A stretch of 64,000 nucleotides of DNA from contig CM029111.1 of the NCBI GenBank assembly GCA_016859345.1, positions 10,908,714 to 10,972,713 on the forward strand, given 5' to 3'. Origin of the DNA: Istiophorus platypterus. Taxonomy: Eukaryota > Chordata > Actinopteri > Istiophoriformes > Istiophoridae. Made by a program: the position numbers and the translations under genes. Every line of letters starts with the position of its first letter. Position 1 is the first letter of the stretch. Shown piece after piece: positions 1 through 12,758 of this stretch. Below the pieces are notes generated by a model. It saw only the letters and a program-made list of their open reading frames with translations, ran no database searches and was not told the origin of the DNA.

Positions 1-1802
1 TCTTTATGTGTTGGCCTTGAGTGCAGTCGGTTTCTGCATGGCTGTCTTACCATAAATACCAGCTTTTTTTGGGTTCGAAGCTTGACTGACAGCTCATGAC
101 AAACTGCTTTTGTTGAGACTGTGCCACAGAGGTGCTGATTCATTTAATTTTTCACTTTCAACAAGGACGACCATTTTTCTCTTTTTTTGTTGATGTAGTT
201 GTCTGTTTTCAGGCTGCTTACCATTTGCAAAGTAAGGGACATTGCACCTGTTGTAGTAAAGCAGCGGTAATTTGAGCACCGACAATTAAATGTGTTTTGA
301 AAACTCAGTTAATTGTTAACAATTGTATGTTAAAGCTAATGGAAACTATTGACAGGCATCAACCCTACTGTAATTTGTCTATGTGGGTTTTTTTCTTTAC
401 TCCACATCGTGGTTTTGTTCTTTCAAAGTCCTTTTTTCATGTGGTGTTTCCGTGATTTTGTCCGTTCAGTGTTTATGTAAAATTACCCCACTTCAAGGAC
501 TGCAAGATTAGGAAATCCAGTAACAACAGAGAGTTGGTTAGTCAGAGGTCGTACTTTGATACGCTTAAAATAAATCCGTCTAATGGCCGTGATTGCGTTG
601 ATATATGAGAACCCTGTTTCTACACAAGTACTACACCAATCTAAGGGGATCAGGCCGCTCTGTCACCAGCGGAGTCTGGGATGTTCCAGGAAATGTAAGC
701 AGCTGTACATCTGTACGACGCCGGCGTCGTACTACAGCATATATGCTCAGCCAGACCCCATAGCTGCTTGGCTCAGCACCGCCTCATTGATCTGGGTCAA
801 AAGGTCGTTGATTAGACCGAGTCTCCCGGTCTCTAGGCAATGCCACAGTGTCTGACACACACTCAGCTCTCGGCTCACACAGCTGCTGCTGGTCGTCATG
901 GAAACACTCTGACTCCCCACTCCTTAAGACAACTCCCTACTCAGCTAAATTATAGTGTGCCAAAAAAAAAAAAAAAAAACACAACCAAAAAACCCTGAGA
1001 GACCGAATACAGACACTAACACACCGGCGGCGAATAAATGACAAAATCCACCGGTGGTGGCCGTGCAATCAGTTAAGCTCTAAATTATCTTTGCAATCAC
1101 TGTCATGCTGCCATGCAATGACATCACTGAGCTAGCAGTGGTCACCCTTGTGTCCATTTGACTCAACCACATCTTTAGTGAGCACGTATTGACTGGAACT
1201 GTACGGCTGTCAGAGTGAAAATAGTCTGACTGCTGCTTTATTGGAAAGATATCACAAGGGCAACGGACCGAAAAAACATTGGCACCGTTCGCTTCTCACT
1301 ACATTACTCACCACACATCACTTGTTCAAGTAGCCAGTGGGCTCAGCTCTCACCCGTAATTACACACTGTGCTATAGATGAAAGGGAAAAGCAAACAAAC
1401 TAGGGCCAAAACAAAACATAAGCTGTCCCAATAAGAAATTCCCTGAAAAAACCCTGCAGGGAATCTAAGAACCAAGGCAGCGGAAAATTGCCCCCAATGT
1501 ACGTTCTTAATAAAACATGCATGGCTGGCATGTATATTTTAGAGGGCAATGAGAATTAGCCCACATTCAGCAGACAGCTACAAGCCCACACACCCAAACA
1601 TAACCCAGACAGAGGTTTGGTGGAAAACATTTAGTAAAAAGCAGCAGCACCTGCTACATAAACCCAAACAAACTAAAATACATGTATAAACCAAAAGCAG
1701 GAAACATCTTTACGCAAGGCTCAAGTGTGCACGTGTTCATTCCCACATAAAACACATATAAATCTACTTCAGAGAGCCGATGAAGCACCGTTAATAACTC
1801 AC
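1..1802. other. non-coding, no gene seen
   Basis: AT-rich sequence with short spurious frames. A poly-A run lies near 962-979. An X-box-like palindrome lies at 892-905. Nothing else is supportable. Confidence 0.6.
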
Positions 1803-2040
1803 CGGCTAAACTCTGTTTGCCATCTGCCCTCGATGTTTTCTCTGTTTTCCCCCTCTGTCTGAAATCTCAGTAGATCCTTTCGCCTCTTGCTGGGTGAAAC
1901 AAACATAAACAAAAAGAAAAAGCAGGGTCCAATCTAGTCCAGCACCGAGCCACGAGGAGGTCGTCCGTGGAGCCTTGATGTTTTATTAGTGCTCTCAGGG
2001 AGACAGCATGAGTCTGCTACTGCTGTTACTACTCCTGTTC

Positions 2041-2190
2041 CCTCATCGACCCTCTCTCTCTCTCTCTCTCACCACCACGCTGCCTCTCTCACTCCCTCTC
2101 TCCCTCCTCCTAGTCTCTCCTCCCCTCCTCCAGCGCCTCCTCCTCCTCCTCCTCCCCTCCACCCTCTACGCTGTCCCTGCCCCCCCTTCC
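2041..2190. repeat. pyrimidine-rich tract (CT/CCT)n
   Basis: Nearly uninterrupted C/T with (CT)n at 2050-2070 and CTCCTCCTC runs, ending in a C then A run at 2178-2213. It faces a purine-rich partner at 2373-2500. Confidence 0.8.
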
Positions 2191-2349
2191 AAAAAAAAGA
2201 AAAAAAAAAAAAAGTGCTCCTCCTGTTCTGCACTCTCCCTGTCCTGATCCCCACACCATTCAGAGCAGAGGGCTAAACAATGCCTCCGCCGCCGCCGCTC
2301 TGAAAGGAACCCAGGAGCAGTTCTCAGCCGGCAATAATGCCTACCAACT

Positions 2350-2363
2350 GTAACCATGGAAAC
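2350..2363 (+). promoter_or_regulatory. RFX X-box-like palindrome
   Basis: GTAACCATGGAAAC against X-box GTNRCC-N(0-3)-RGYAAC, one mismatch. It sits in the GC-rich block near 2.3 kb. Confidence 0.35.
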
Positions 2364-2372
2364 TAATGACGG

Positions 2373-2500
2373 CGCGGGCTGGCGGCGGGCGGAGGGAGGG
2401 GAGGGGAGGGAGGGAGGGAGGGGGAGATGGAGAGGGAGGGGAGAGTTAAATGAGAGATGAATGGAGGAGAGAGAGAGAGAGAGAGAGAGAGGAAAAGAAG
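2373..2500 (+). repeat. purine-rich G-quadruplex-prone tract with (GA)n
   Basis: Contains repeated GGGAGGGG and GGGAGGGA units (about 2390-2425), which satisfy a G3+N1-7 quadruplex pattern several times over, then (GA)n at 2467-2491. Confidence 0.8.
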
Positions 2501-2566
2501 TGGCTATATGAAAGATGGGGGAAGTGTGTGTAAGTATCAGTGGCTGGGCCTGCACAGTTGTTGCAT

Positions 2567-2568
<2 letters not shown>

Positions 2569-2627
<59 letters not shown>
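2569..2627. repeat. (GT)n microsatellite, ~59 bp
   Basis: Uninterrupted GT dinucleotides. Confidence 0.98.
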
Positions 2628-2630
<3 letters not shown>

Positions 2631-3421
2631 AATGAGTGGAGGAGTCCTTCAGGTATTCGTCGGAACAATTATGCGCTGCATAGGTGGAGTGTTCTTTCCA
2701 AGCCTACAACTAATTATTATCATAAGCAATTAATCATTTACTCTCAAGTATGTCACAAAATATGAAACCTGGAGAGTTTTAATTTGCAATAATATTAAAT
2801 ACAGAAAATACTTAGATTTTTTTTTTAAAATGACACTTGAAAATGTTTGGAAATTTTCCCTGATAAATGGCTCAACCAATTGATTATCCTGAAAAGATTT
2901 TGTTTATTTCTGTAAAGAAATATATAATGTGGAGCAAAGCAGCAGATCATCCCATTTGCGCAGCTAGAACCGACAAATGTTTGGCTTTTTTGCTTGAAAA
3001 ATGACCCAAACATTTACTTGATGACAGAACTGTTGCTGAGTTACTTTTGATGACCTGTGACTTGGCTAATCAATCGAGCTTTTGAGCACTAGTTGTTCCC
3101 TAAAAATAATTTGTGTTTTTGATGTGTAAATAATGAATGTTGCTGTATGCTTTGGGGAGACACTTTAGCACAAGTCTCTGGGGAATACATCCGTGTCTCT
3201 GTGTAACTTCCCCCCACAGACATGGATATCACAAAAGCTGCCAGGGTGACGCACCCAAGCTGCTCCAGCCCTCTTCATATGCACATATAATTACAACCAC
3301 CCCCCACCCCCCATATCTCTGTGTTCCCCCTTCTCCCACTCAATAGTTTGGGTTGACATGAGCCTGAAAGACGGGTGACATCGCCCGACACCGGCTCTGA
3401 ACCCACAGATGAATACCATGG

Positions 3422-3435
3422 ATAACCATGGAAAC
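3422..3435 (+). promoter_or_regulatory. RFX X-box-like palindrome
   Basis: ATAACCATGGAAAC, sharing AACCATGGAAAC with the copy at 2350 and preceded by a further ACCATGG half-site. Confidence 0.3.
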
Positions 3436-4461
3436 ACTGCCGGAATATCCCCCAATTCCAAAATGATAACGGGGCTTTAAAGCTGGGTGTGAGGAGAAGA
3501 GCAGGAGAGATGGGGAACGTGAAGAGGGGGATGGGTGGCTGTGTTTCGATTTAGATTCAGGAAACGCAGGAGCTTTAAAATTGGAGGCGAGTTGAGAGTA
3601 GCTGAGGGTGGGTTAAAATGGGCCCCGGCTGATCCTCTTGTCCTCCTGTTGAAACGCAGACAATAACTACATCCTCCTGCGTAGACCCCCTCACCACCAG
3701 CAGTTTATTGTAGGCCATCTCTTGCTGAACTGATTGGAATTCTAAACACAGTGAATTATGCATCGCGCTGGACCGGGGGGGGGGGCAGGTGCTGCTCTCC
3801 ACAGCCATAAAGCTCGCTGCTCAACCCAGCAGACCTGCCGAGGTGAAATATTCTCACATCAGGGAAAGACAAGATAGAGAATCGGTGCTGCAGCTTCCCT
3901 GAGGGACAATCCAAATAAGGGGGAAAACCCATTTCAAATAAGAATAGAGCTTCGCCTTTGTGGGTTATCTAATGAGGCATGGTGCTCATGCCCACTCTTT
4001 ACACCAAAGAGAGGAATGTGAGCTGTGGGTTAGGGAGGAATGTTGAACCTCTCGCCATCTTGTTACCTCTTTTTAGCTTATGCGCAAAAGATGTCGCTGC
4101 TCAAAGTAGAATTCGGCTTTGAAAGGGGTCAAATGGGAGACTTTGATTTCCGTGTTACAGCCCGGAATTAGCTCACAGGCTTCACTGGATTCACTGACAG
4201 AATAGAGGATATAAGGAATGAAGCAAAGCTGGCACAGTTCTTCTGCCCTTCTGTCACCCTTTACCACTCTCACTAATTAAAACAATGATCTGTTTTCATC
4301 CAACCACAAAGAAGAAACTTTGTGTGATTATTCACTATCTCTGTTGCACACAAGCCTATGGGAATATTGACGACTAACACCAGTCTAAATCTTCTTCGCT
4401 CTACTGACTTAAGGAAGGCATCTGCCACACATCTGCTCGGTGGGATCACCAACCACACACA

Positions 4462-4548
4462 CAGTCACCACACACACACACACACAAACCACACACACAC
4501 ACACACACACATCCACACACACACACACACACATACACACACACACTC
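4462..4548. repeat. (CA)n microsatellite, imperfect, ~87 bp
   Basis: CA dinucleotides with a few interruptions (AAACC, ATCC, TA). Confidence 0.95.
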
Positions 4549-5362
4549 TCCCTTCCCTCCCTGTTACTCACACAGTTACACAAGAATGGAAAAAACTACT
4601 CACTACTCATCCTGGCTTTTAAATGCAAAAGGGACATGTGTCATTTCTCTGTTAAATATAAAGCTTTAAGGACAGCCATTGCCTCTTTTAAACCTGAGGA
4701 AAGATGTATTTCTTTGCCTCTGTAATTCAAAAATTAAGGTCAGCCAATAAGACTTGGCCAAAAAAAATCTTGAGTCAATGTTTGCCCTTCTGTCTGTGGA
4801 TTATACTTCAGAAATTGAGGCATGTTATGCCACAGTTCCTCGCCTGCCAAGACTCGCCGCTTTGCAGCAAATACAGAGACATACACAACAATGCTGTCAA
4901 CAATATGCAAAACACTGCATCAGCACTGTCTGAGCGCCAGCCAAAGTTCTGTCAACTGGCTTTCAAAGGACTGTGCTCGGTTTGATCTGCACAAACACAC
5001 ACATAGACACACACACATTTTCCTTCTCTTTATCTGGTCCTGGCCTACTGAAGAAACACTAAGGACTTAGCCCAGTTAGAGTCAGAGGGGACTTGGTACA
5101 TAAATCTGCATAGATAAATAATTGTTTTTTAAATAGCTCAGATCAATCAGCGGGTTGATGCCACGGCACACTTGGTTCGGCTGCCTCGGCGTGCACCCTG
5201 CGGATGAGAGCTGGAAGGAGGACACTAGGCTGTTGTCATGGAGACAATTCACATTCCACAGCATGTTGACCGGACTCCAGGATTTTTTCCAAAAAGCCCT
5301 CATACAGAGAGACAACACAGGCATGCATTCATAAGAATAAATCCACACACTACCACTCGGGC

Positions 5363-5364
<2 letters not shown>

Positions 5365-5401
<37 letters not shown>
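5365..5401. repeat. (CA)n microsatellite
   Basis: 37 bp of AC dinucleotides. Confidence 0.95.
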
Positions 5402-5402
<1 letters not shown>

Positions 5403-8218
5403 GTCTTATACACACAAGCTTAAGCTGGGAAAATGAAAAACTTTCATGTTCGCACGTCTCTGAAGGTCCTTGAGTGCCAGCAAGACACAACATCCAGACA
5501 AACCTTGACAGAGGACAGAGGTCGAGGAAGGACACGGTTAATGCAGCTGGAGGCTTCCAATGTTACTGACACACATTCATGTTGACTCTCTAAGCCCAAG
5601 GATCAGCTTTCTCTGAGGGGAGCTGCACTCACAAAGATTCAATACAGGGATCAATTAGAGCTCTCAGAAGGAAATGAGGTTTGTTTAAAGTCGTGAATGA
5701 AGACGGGTGATCTTATGTGTCAGATTTAAATGGTGTGGCTCTTTTGTCCTTGAATAAAACCATCTTTGATGGTGATTCCAAGATATCTGCCTGCTCAAAT
5801 ACTGACCCAGACAGTCACCTTTTCCTCAGCTCCTCAAAACCTTCAGCAGCTCAAAATCAAAGAGATGTTTAAAATTACTCTAACGAGCACACTGCTATCT
5901 ACCCTTCTCTTAGGAGTCAAAGCCTCTCTTTAAAGAAGATTTCATTAATATTTCACCCAGAGGAGAATCTTTTAATTCATTATTAATATTTAAACATATC
6001 TGCTGGAGTACAGAGGTCTTATCTGAATTACAAAGAGGCTGGAGCCTAGCATAATCTGAGTAACTACGTTATCCCCGATAGAAATACAACGCACTAGACC
6101 TGCTGTTTCACTTTGTTAGAGCAGTGCTAACTGGTGGTAGTGAGATCTGGAAATTTTATTTCTACAGTGGTCCCATGCTGTCTGTGGGTTCCGGGCCCCA
6201 GGGGCATGGTGAGATGGAGGGTGTAGGGAAGAAAGCAATAAAAAAGAGAGAGAGAAGGAGAGGGAGGGAGAGACAACAGTTGAGATACTATATAAGAATT
6301 AATAACAGCAAAGTAAATTAAAACAACTACAAATTAAATTTCTGCTAAAAAAGACTTTCCACACAAAGTCCAAATTCAGGGTGTAAAGACTTAAATCTAC
6401 GAATTACAGCAAAACCTTGTCCTGCAGAGTTCCACTGCAGCGACACTTGATCAACATGAGAATTTGTGAAAGAATATTTGTGCATTTACTAATGTTGGGA
6501 GATATGGTGATATAGAGTACACTGTGAGATGATAAAGATTTGTAAACTGGCCATACTCTTACTATATGTTTCTAGATTCTCTCTCTAGTGATAAGAGGAC
6601 AATGCAAATATCAGATTTAGAGGATACTTGCATCAATATGATGAAGTACTTTGATTTGTCACTGCATAAGAAAAACAAAACATCCAAAAAGACACTCCAA
6701 TTATAAATACATTCACTCAAATATGTTTTGTTTTGATGTTTTTAGGGGCCCAGTTTTTTTTCCCCCCTTGAAGCACTCAGTTGTGCTTGACAAGCTTCAA
6801 AGCACGACAATCTGCTCTTGGTACATCCGTACGTGGTGCTGAAAGAGTTGCGATTTGGTTTCAAATGCTACGCTGTTTGTTTCCCACTGTGTTACGCTGC
6901 GGTGATTTGTTTGGATGATGTGTACGTCCTTGAGTGCGGTCTTGAAAGGTGTGAAGGTGGAAATGAACATCCAAGTGATGGTTTGTAACTATTAAAGGCA
7001 TGACTGTGTGCATATGCATGTGTGTGTGAGTGCGTGCACGTGAGTGTGTGTGTCCCCCCAACGGTGCATTTGGTCATCTGATGAGCTGCAGGCTCATCTC
7101 TCCCTACAGCGCCCAGATGGCCCATGATTATGCACGGCTCAGGGGAGATTACTGTGCAGTGGAGGTAGAGAGTGAAACAGAGAGTAAAAATAAATGGTTC
7201 AAATGAGGAAAAAAAAGTTGGCTCAAAACGAAATGGGAACATGAGGTACGTGGGGTCAGGGAGACTGGCTTTACCCAGCTCAGCATCAACAGAAGACACA
7301 GACACATTAAACCTTTCCACTACAAACCACAGTGTGGTTCAGTTTTTAGCTTTGTTGCAAACCAAATATTTTTATCTCAGGTTTCAGGTGTTGCATCATG
7401 TTGAGGAGGAAAAGGTGTGAAGGGGGTAGAAGGTGATGGATGACAACAGTCTGCATTCGTGTGTGTGTGTGTGTGTATACGTGTTCGTGTTTGCATATGT
7501 GTGTATGTCCCATGGGAATACCCCTAGCAGCAAGGAATACACATTAGGTTATTTGTCACCTGCTACGATTTGACATGATTGATCATACAGTGGCAAGTAA
7601 AGTACACCCAAAAGAGCAGCGGGAAAAATTATCAATGCTTCACTGAACCAACGCCATTCGACTCTGTATGGGTTTAGTGGGGGGAGCCTCATCTGGAGGG
7701 AAAATCTATAGAATCGTTTCAACAACCATATCTGTTTGAACGGTACGGTCCGACCGACTCCTGACAGAGCTGATATGAAATTAGTTTTGTAAAAACTCCT
7801 TGTGGTGATTTTATGTGCCTGCACTCTACAGTGAGAGCAAAGGCAGAATGCAAAACATTCAAAGCTCCCACTTGTGAATGAATCAACACATTCATACCCC
7901 ACTCAGTTCACTGAAACCGAGATTAGCACTCCAATCATATTTCTTCCACCGGATAAGATACAACAATGATGCAATCAGTCCCTCGATGTCATTTAGAGAA
8001 GCAAGCCCACAGGCTTCTTACTGTAATAGAGTTCAATTCTCTGGTGGCTATGAGTGCTTCACCTATAAGTGTATTGCTGGAAAATTCTCCCCACTGTCAA
8101 ACAGATTAAAGGTAGATGAATCGTGTCTGGCTGTTTCTGTTTTTGTTTATCATTTACTGATTGCGAGCAGACAGAGCAGCCCACTCACAGTGCAGAGGAC
8201 CAGCAATAGTATACGTTC

Positions 8219-8250
8219 GTGTGTGTGTGTGTGTGTATGTGTGTGTGTGC
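8219..8250. repeat. (GT)n microsatellite
   Basis: GT repeat with one TATG interruption. A shorter (GT)n lies at 7459-7477. Confidence 0.9.
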
Positions 8251-9138
8251 GCTAGCTTAATAAGAGTCATCATTCAGCTTCGAAGAGCAGCACAGTGATA
8301 GATGGCATTTTAACAACCTGCAGTATGTGCACTTGATATTTCGGGGATGTTTTTGGAAGAAATTGATTTACAAAGATTTAGCTTCAGGCATGTAAACCAG
8401 CAGACGGAGAGCAAGCTTTTCAGGGAAGCAGCTGACACGCAATGCACGCATATATGCACACACACACAGACACACACACACATGGACTAAAATACAGATG
8501 CTAAGAAGGCGAAGGAAGTTTGTTGTTTTATTGCATTATGCTTGTTAGTGAATTATGACCTCACAAAAAAAAAAAATCCTGAAAGCCTGAAATAACTGAG
8601 GAAGATAACCCACAATGGGCCACAGGAACAGGATCCACCTGTATGGATGTAGCTCTCATCTCCTCATTACACTCAGGGTGTTTCAACTGCCCTGTGATGA
8701 GAGCTGTAGCTTGTGCAAGGCAAACTGGGAGGGGGTGGCGCAGCACAGGGGGCCATGGAGGCTCAAAGGTTCAAATCTCTGGGTGGCACTTTAAAACAAA
8801 GGGAGGACCTAAGTGACGCATCTTAACTGGAGGAGGGGGAAATCTTCAACTACTGTCAAAACAGCAAGTCATTGCAAAACTGCAGCTATTTAAGCGGCAA
8901 GTAAGAGTCCAGATCTCGCTCGCAATAAATCGTACTATCTAGTTTCACAAAGTCATTTCAGAGTCAGAGTAGTATAGTGTGATAAATGGCTGATGGGTAG
9001 TGCAGGCTATAATAGGAAAAAAGGCGAGGAGACAGTGGAGAGTCAGCCTGTTGTTGCCAGGGTGACCTTCAGTGCAAAGCACATCGATGTCACCCAGAAT
9101 GAGAGCAGCCGCCGCTGAGCTGCGGGTTTGTCTGGAGC

Positions 9139-9139
<1 letters not shown>

Positions 9140-9171
<32 letters not shown>
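9140..9171. repeat. (AG)n microsatellite
   Basis: 32 bp of perfect AG followed by degenerate CAGA/CAGAG units to about 9192. Confidence 0.95.
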
Positions 9172-9179
<8 letters not shown>

Positions 9180-9421
9180 GACAGAGACAGAGAGCAGCAA
9201 TGATGGCCTGAGCCCACAAAACCCTCACAAACATATTACCCTCCAGCAGCTGCTTTCAAAGGCCTCTGAGAATATGCTTGTGAACGAAGAACCACTGGTT
9301 CCCCAAGAAGAGCTGAGTCGAGGGCAACTGGACTTAGCAACTGGAGCCAAGTTCAGTTGCCCTCAATTCATCTCTTTCTGGATAACCACGATCTGGATGA
9401 CTGAGGATCTTCACAGACAAC

Positions 9422-9759
9422 CAATGGTTCCCAGTCTTTTTGGCTTGTAACCACTTAAAACAATACACAGTCTACTTGCAACCTCTGTTCATCACTGGTT
9501 GCATATCTCTACCATTTTTGACCATTTTGACCAAGGCTCTTTTCTGTCTTGTTTTCAGTAATGTTTTATAGCCCTGAAGAGGTTTAGTCATCTGGTAACA
9601 CGCAAGAAAAACACAAAAGATTGGACGAAACTCTAAAAAAAATAACATAATTTTGTGTTGCAGAAAATATATTTTCCTGTCTTGTAATCATCTCACGGCC
9701 CCTCAGATTTATTTTGCAATCCCTCTTGAGAGTCCTGGCCCCCAGACTGGGATCCACTG
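9422..9759. mobile_element. decayed non-autonomous hAT-type DNA transposon
   Basis: Terminal inverted repeats are visible: CAATGGTTCCCAGTCT at 9422-9437 and AGACTGGGATCCACTG at 9744-9759, which match at 14 of 16 positions as reverse complements. The CAGTGGTTCCCA-type end followed by TTTTTGGCTTGT is typical of small hAT elements common in fish genomes. The 338-bp body has no transposase frame. An intact 8-bp target duplication is not seen, which fits an old copy. Confidence 0.65.
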
Positions 9760-9894
9760 CTTTAATACACCCTCCTACTGTAAGAAGTCTTTAAGATTAT
9801 TTGTTAAAATCCATACTAAAGAGAAGATCACAGTCCCCTGTCTCTTATTTCTACTGCTGCTTGGGATGAAGCTCTTTACAGGAATAACGCAACA

Positions 9895-9908
9895 GGGCCA
9901 TCTAGTGG
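9895..9908 (-). promoter_or_regulatory. CTCF-like motif
   Basis: GGGCCATCTAGTGG on plus, reverse complement CCACTAGATGGCCC, one base from the common CCACTAGATGGCGC form. Confidence 0.35.
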
Positions 9909-12469
9909 TATAATAACTGCTTTACACACAGCATGGCAGCAGTAGAGAGATTTTTTTGGAAAACTGCCGGGCAAAAACATCACCACCCAATATTATAAAT
10001 CATATTTGAATAAACTGAGGAAAGAGGTTCATAGAAAGGGTTGGAAGAGCTGTTTCCCCTGCTTCAGTTCACATTACTGAGTCAGCATTTTATGAATGAC
10101 AGTAATAAGAACTGAGAATTAGAGATTTAGAGGATGATTCTTAAAGCGCACAAGTTTAGTATGGGAGGATGAGCCTGCAGTCAGGATAAGTCATACCACA
10201 AAGCTTTTCCACTGACAGCAGCATCTTTTCTCATCAAAACAGAGTTACGGTTGTGATACCAAGACACTCAGGCAAAAACCCACTCACAGCAGTTGGGACT
10301 TCTGAATGGTGACCATAAAATGCATACATCCAAAACAGAGAGGCTGCAGACAATACCCATTTCTATCTGGCAGAGCCTTATAATGCACTAAATGAGAGCC
10401 CTGTTCAAACAGCTGCGCCATTTAAAAAGGAGCTAATCTGTGTCAGGCTAAGACTGGTGGTGGGGAAGAGAATAGAGAAAGGAAAAGTTTAGAGTTTCCT
10501 CCTGACTGACAGGCCCTGAGGCTGTGTGTGTAGCTGTGTATTTTGAGTGTTAAATTGAAATAAAATGAGAAAATGTTCAGAATGTCATATAAGTGCCAGA
10601 TTTCAATTGCAAAAACTAGTGCTCTGCATCAATATTCCATAGTAGTAATATATGGGCTTAATGGAAGGAAGAGGAAAGGCAGAGAGACAATAGTTAAAGA
10701 CAACAGAAGGGCAGAGCAGAAGGGGGTGGAGGGTGGGAGGGCACCCAGGGGAGAAGGCATGGAGAATTCAACACAAGCTGCCTTTGTTGGCTGCAATCAG
10801 CCAGACTAGGAAGACATTTACAGCATGGTTTATGGCCATATCAGGTGAGTGAATGTGAATGGTGGAGTGTGTGTGGTGATTTGGAGAGAGGGGTGGGGGT
10901 GGACTTAACTTAGGTGAAGGTCTAAGGACGAAAGAGCTCGAAGAGCACTCAGGATTTTCAAATTCTGTGCAGTTAACATTACTGATGAGCACTTTCTCAA
11001 TCATATCAGATTTCCTATCATGCGGGCAGCCAGTCGTTTCAAATCACAGTCGTATAGAAATAAACTTCCGGGCACCTGAGGTGGGTAATCAAGTTACATC
11101 ATCAGCATGAGAAACCGAAGCTATAAGCAGGCACTGCTTTAACAAACAGCATCCATGCAATGCAAGAATTTACCGAACTCACACTGGCCTTTTAAAAATG
11201 TCCACGTATGGCTACCAACTGGGCTTTTTAAATCCTGCACTTCTCAGCAGCTGACTCTCAAATCTCAGATGAGTGTCCTCGAAAGCATAACCACAGAAAG
11301 TTCTTGCACAAAAGTTCACGCTCATAATCGGATATCCACATAAAATAATACAACCATGACAAATTGCATGCTTAAGAAAAATGAAGTGAGTTTTTGGAAG
11401 ATTTTTATATTGCAGAGAAGTCTACAGAAACTGATTTCTGCCCTGAAAATAAAAAAACCTGAAAAATTACACTATACTGTGCATTTACTGTGTGATATAG
11501 ATATGGATTTTTGAAGCTTACATCACTATTTGACCATTTAAAACAAAAAAAACATATAATATTCGAAATATTAACAAATTCATAAAATAAATGAACATGC
11601 TAATGATCCCTTAGAGAAGGGCTAGTAATATTGTCAACAAATCACATGAAAGGACCAAAAGCAACAGTGCTTTATTCCATCTCTTGGTCCTTTCCGACTC
11701 TAGCTAAGCCAGTTTGTTCCTTCCGAAAATGCAAATCTTTAAAAAAAAATAGGTCATGAATATATACTTTCAGCAGTACACTGTAGATATAAGCAAACGT
11801 TACCTGAAAGAGAGAAAATAGTGTCTTTTTGGGGACTGTTTGCAGGTATAGATTCGGTACTGCAGCAGGACAGTGTATGTTGAACTGGCTCACAATAGAC
11901 TACAGTGCTCACGTTAATCATTATGAAAGAACATGTCACCCAGTACAATGTGTGGCTTACTGAGGTTTTTAATATTTTAAGGACAACAATGGGAGTCTAT
12001 AACACAGAGGAATAAGTTGCATCAGGCTTTTGATTTACAGACAGCACTTGTCAGTGGGTTCAATTAATTGTTGGCTTTGTTTTTTTCATTAGATTTTTCG
12101 ACAATAAGACAAATATAGAACATCACAAGACCTGCCCTTTATATTATTATTTTATTATTTTATTATTTATATTATTTCCCTTATTTGGTCATTAAAGAAT
12201 TGTGACCTCAATACAGTATTTATTGAGCAGGACATTTTACAGACAATCTTGGCAACACTGTTTGTAAATGATCTCATACCTCTGTTTCTTGTTACCTATC
12301 GACATTGCAGATGTATCAGTTGAGCCCTAGACACAAATGTAAAACTGCTTTTTTTTTTTCTTTCTTTTTTTAAGGGTCAAGCTTCGTATTCAGGATTCTG
12401 CGTTGCCATTGAAGCTGCGGACCAGCATGCTCGCCATCTAACCTAGGGGTGACCTCCACCTGGCTCCAT

Positions 12470-12535
12470 CTACCTCTTTCTCCCCTTCCTCCCCTTCCTC
12501 CCTGCCGTCCCTCCTCTCCCCCAGATCCCCCTGCC
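12470..12535 (-). repeat. C-rich tract, G-quadruplex-prone on minus strand
   Basis: CTCCCCTTCCTCCCC-type units give at least five C3+ runs with short spacers. Confidence 0.7.
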
Positions 12536-12645
12536 TCACCCCAGTGTGTGCAGGAAGCCCTGCTTCTAGAGAGCCTGCTCTTCTGATGATCAGAGAGGAA
12601 AAACACAATGCCTTCAGTGTGCTAGAGAGGAGCCCGCCTCATAAA

Positions 12646-12721
12646 ATGCACACACATGCACACACACATGCACACACATGCATACACGTGCACACACACA
12701 CAGTTGCACACACACTTGCGC

Positions 12722-12756
<35 letters not shown>
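12646..12756. repeat. CA-rich microsatellite with CACATG units
   Basis: Interrupted CACATG/CACACG units followed by a perfect (CA)n at about 12727-12756. Confidence 0.92.

Positions 12757-12758
<2 letters not shown>

Larger units (their letters stand above)
1803..2400 (-). promoter_or_regulatory. GC-rich block with minus-strand splice donor; possible promoter/untranslated first exon
   Basis: A GC-rich segment around 2,270-2,400 (GCC repeats, GGCGGGCGGAGG) is followed on the minus strand by a donor CCG|GTGAGTTATT with exon end 1803. The only ATG just upstream gives a five-codon frame, so the exon would be untranslated. It resembles the first-exon candidate at 18.2 kb and may belong to the same leftward gene. 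Weak evidence: motif plus composition only. Confidence 0.25.
2501..9419. other. non-coding stretch rich in CA/TG microsatellites
   Basis: No coding exon recognised. It contains (GT)n and (CA)n tracts listed separately, an (AG)n at 9140-9171 and X-box-like palindromes at 3422-3435, 5232-5245 and 9053-9066. Open frames here are short or driven by dinucleotide repeats. Confidence 0.6.

Noticed and set aside
2166..2555. 129-codon minus-strand frame rich in Ser-Leu and Phe
   Set aside because: Translation of the (GA)n/(CT)n and A-run repeats.
8735..8800. Possible tRNA or SINE (GGTTCAAATCTC motif)
   Set aside because: B-box-like motif only; no cloverleaf could be formed with the upstream sequence.
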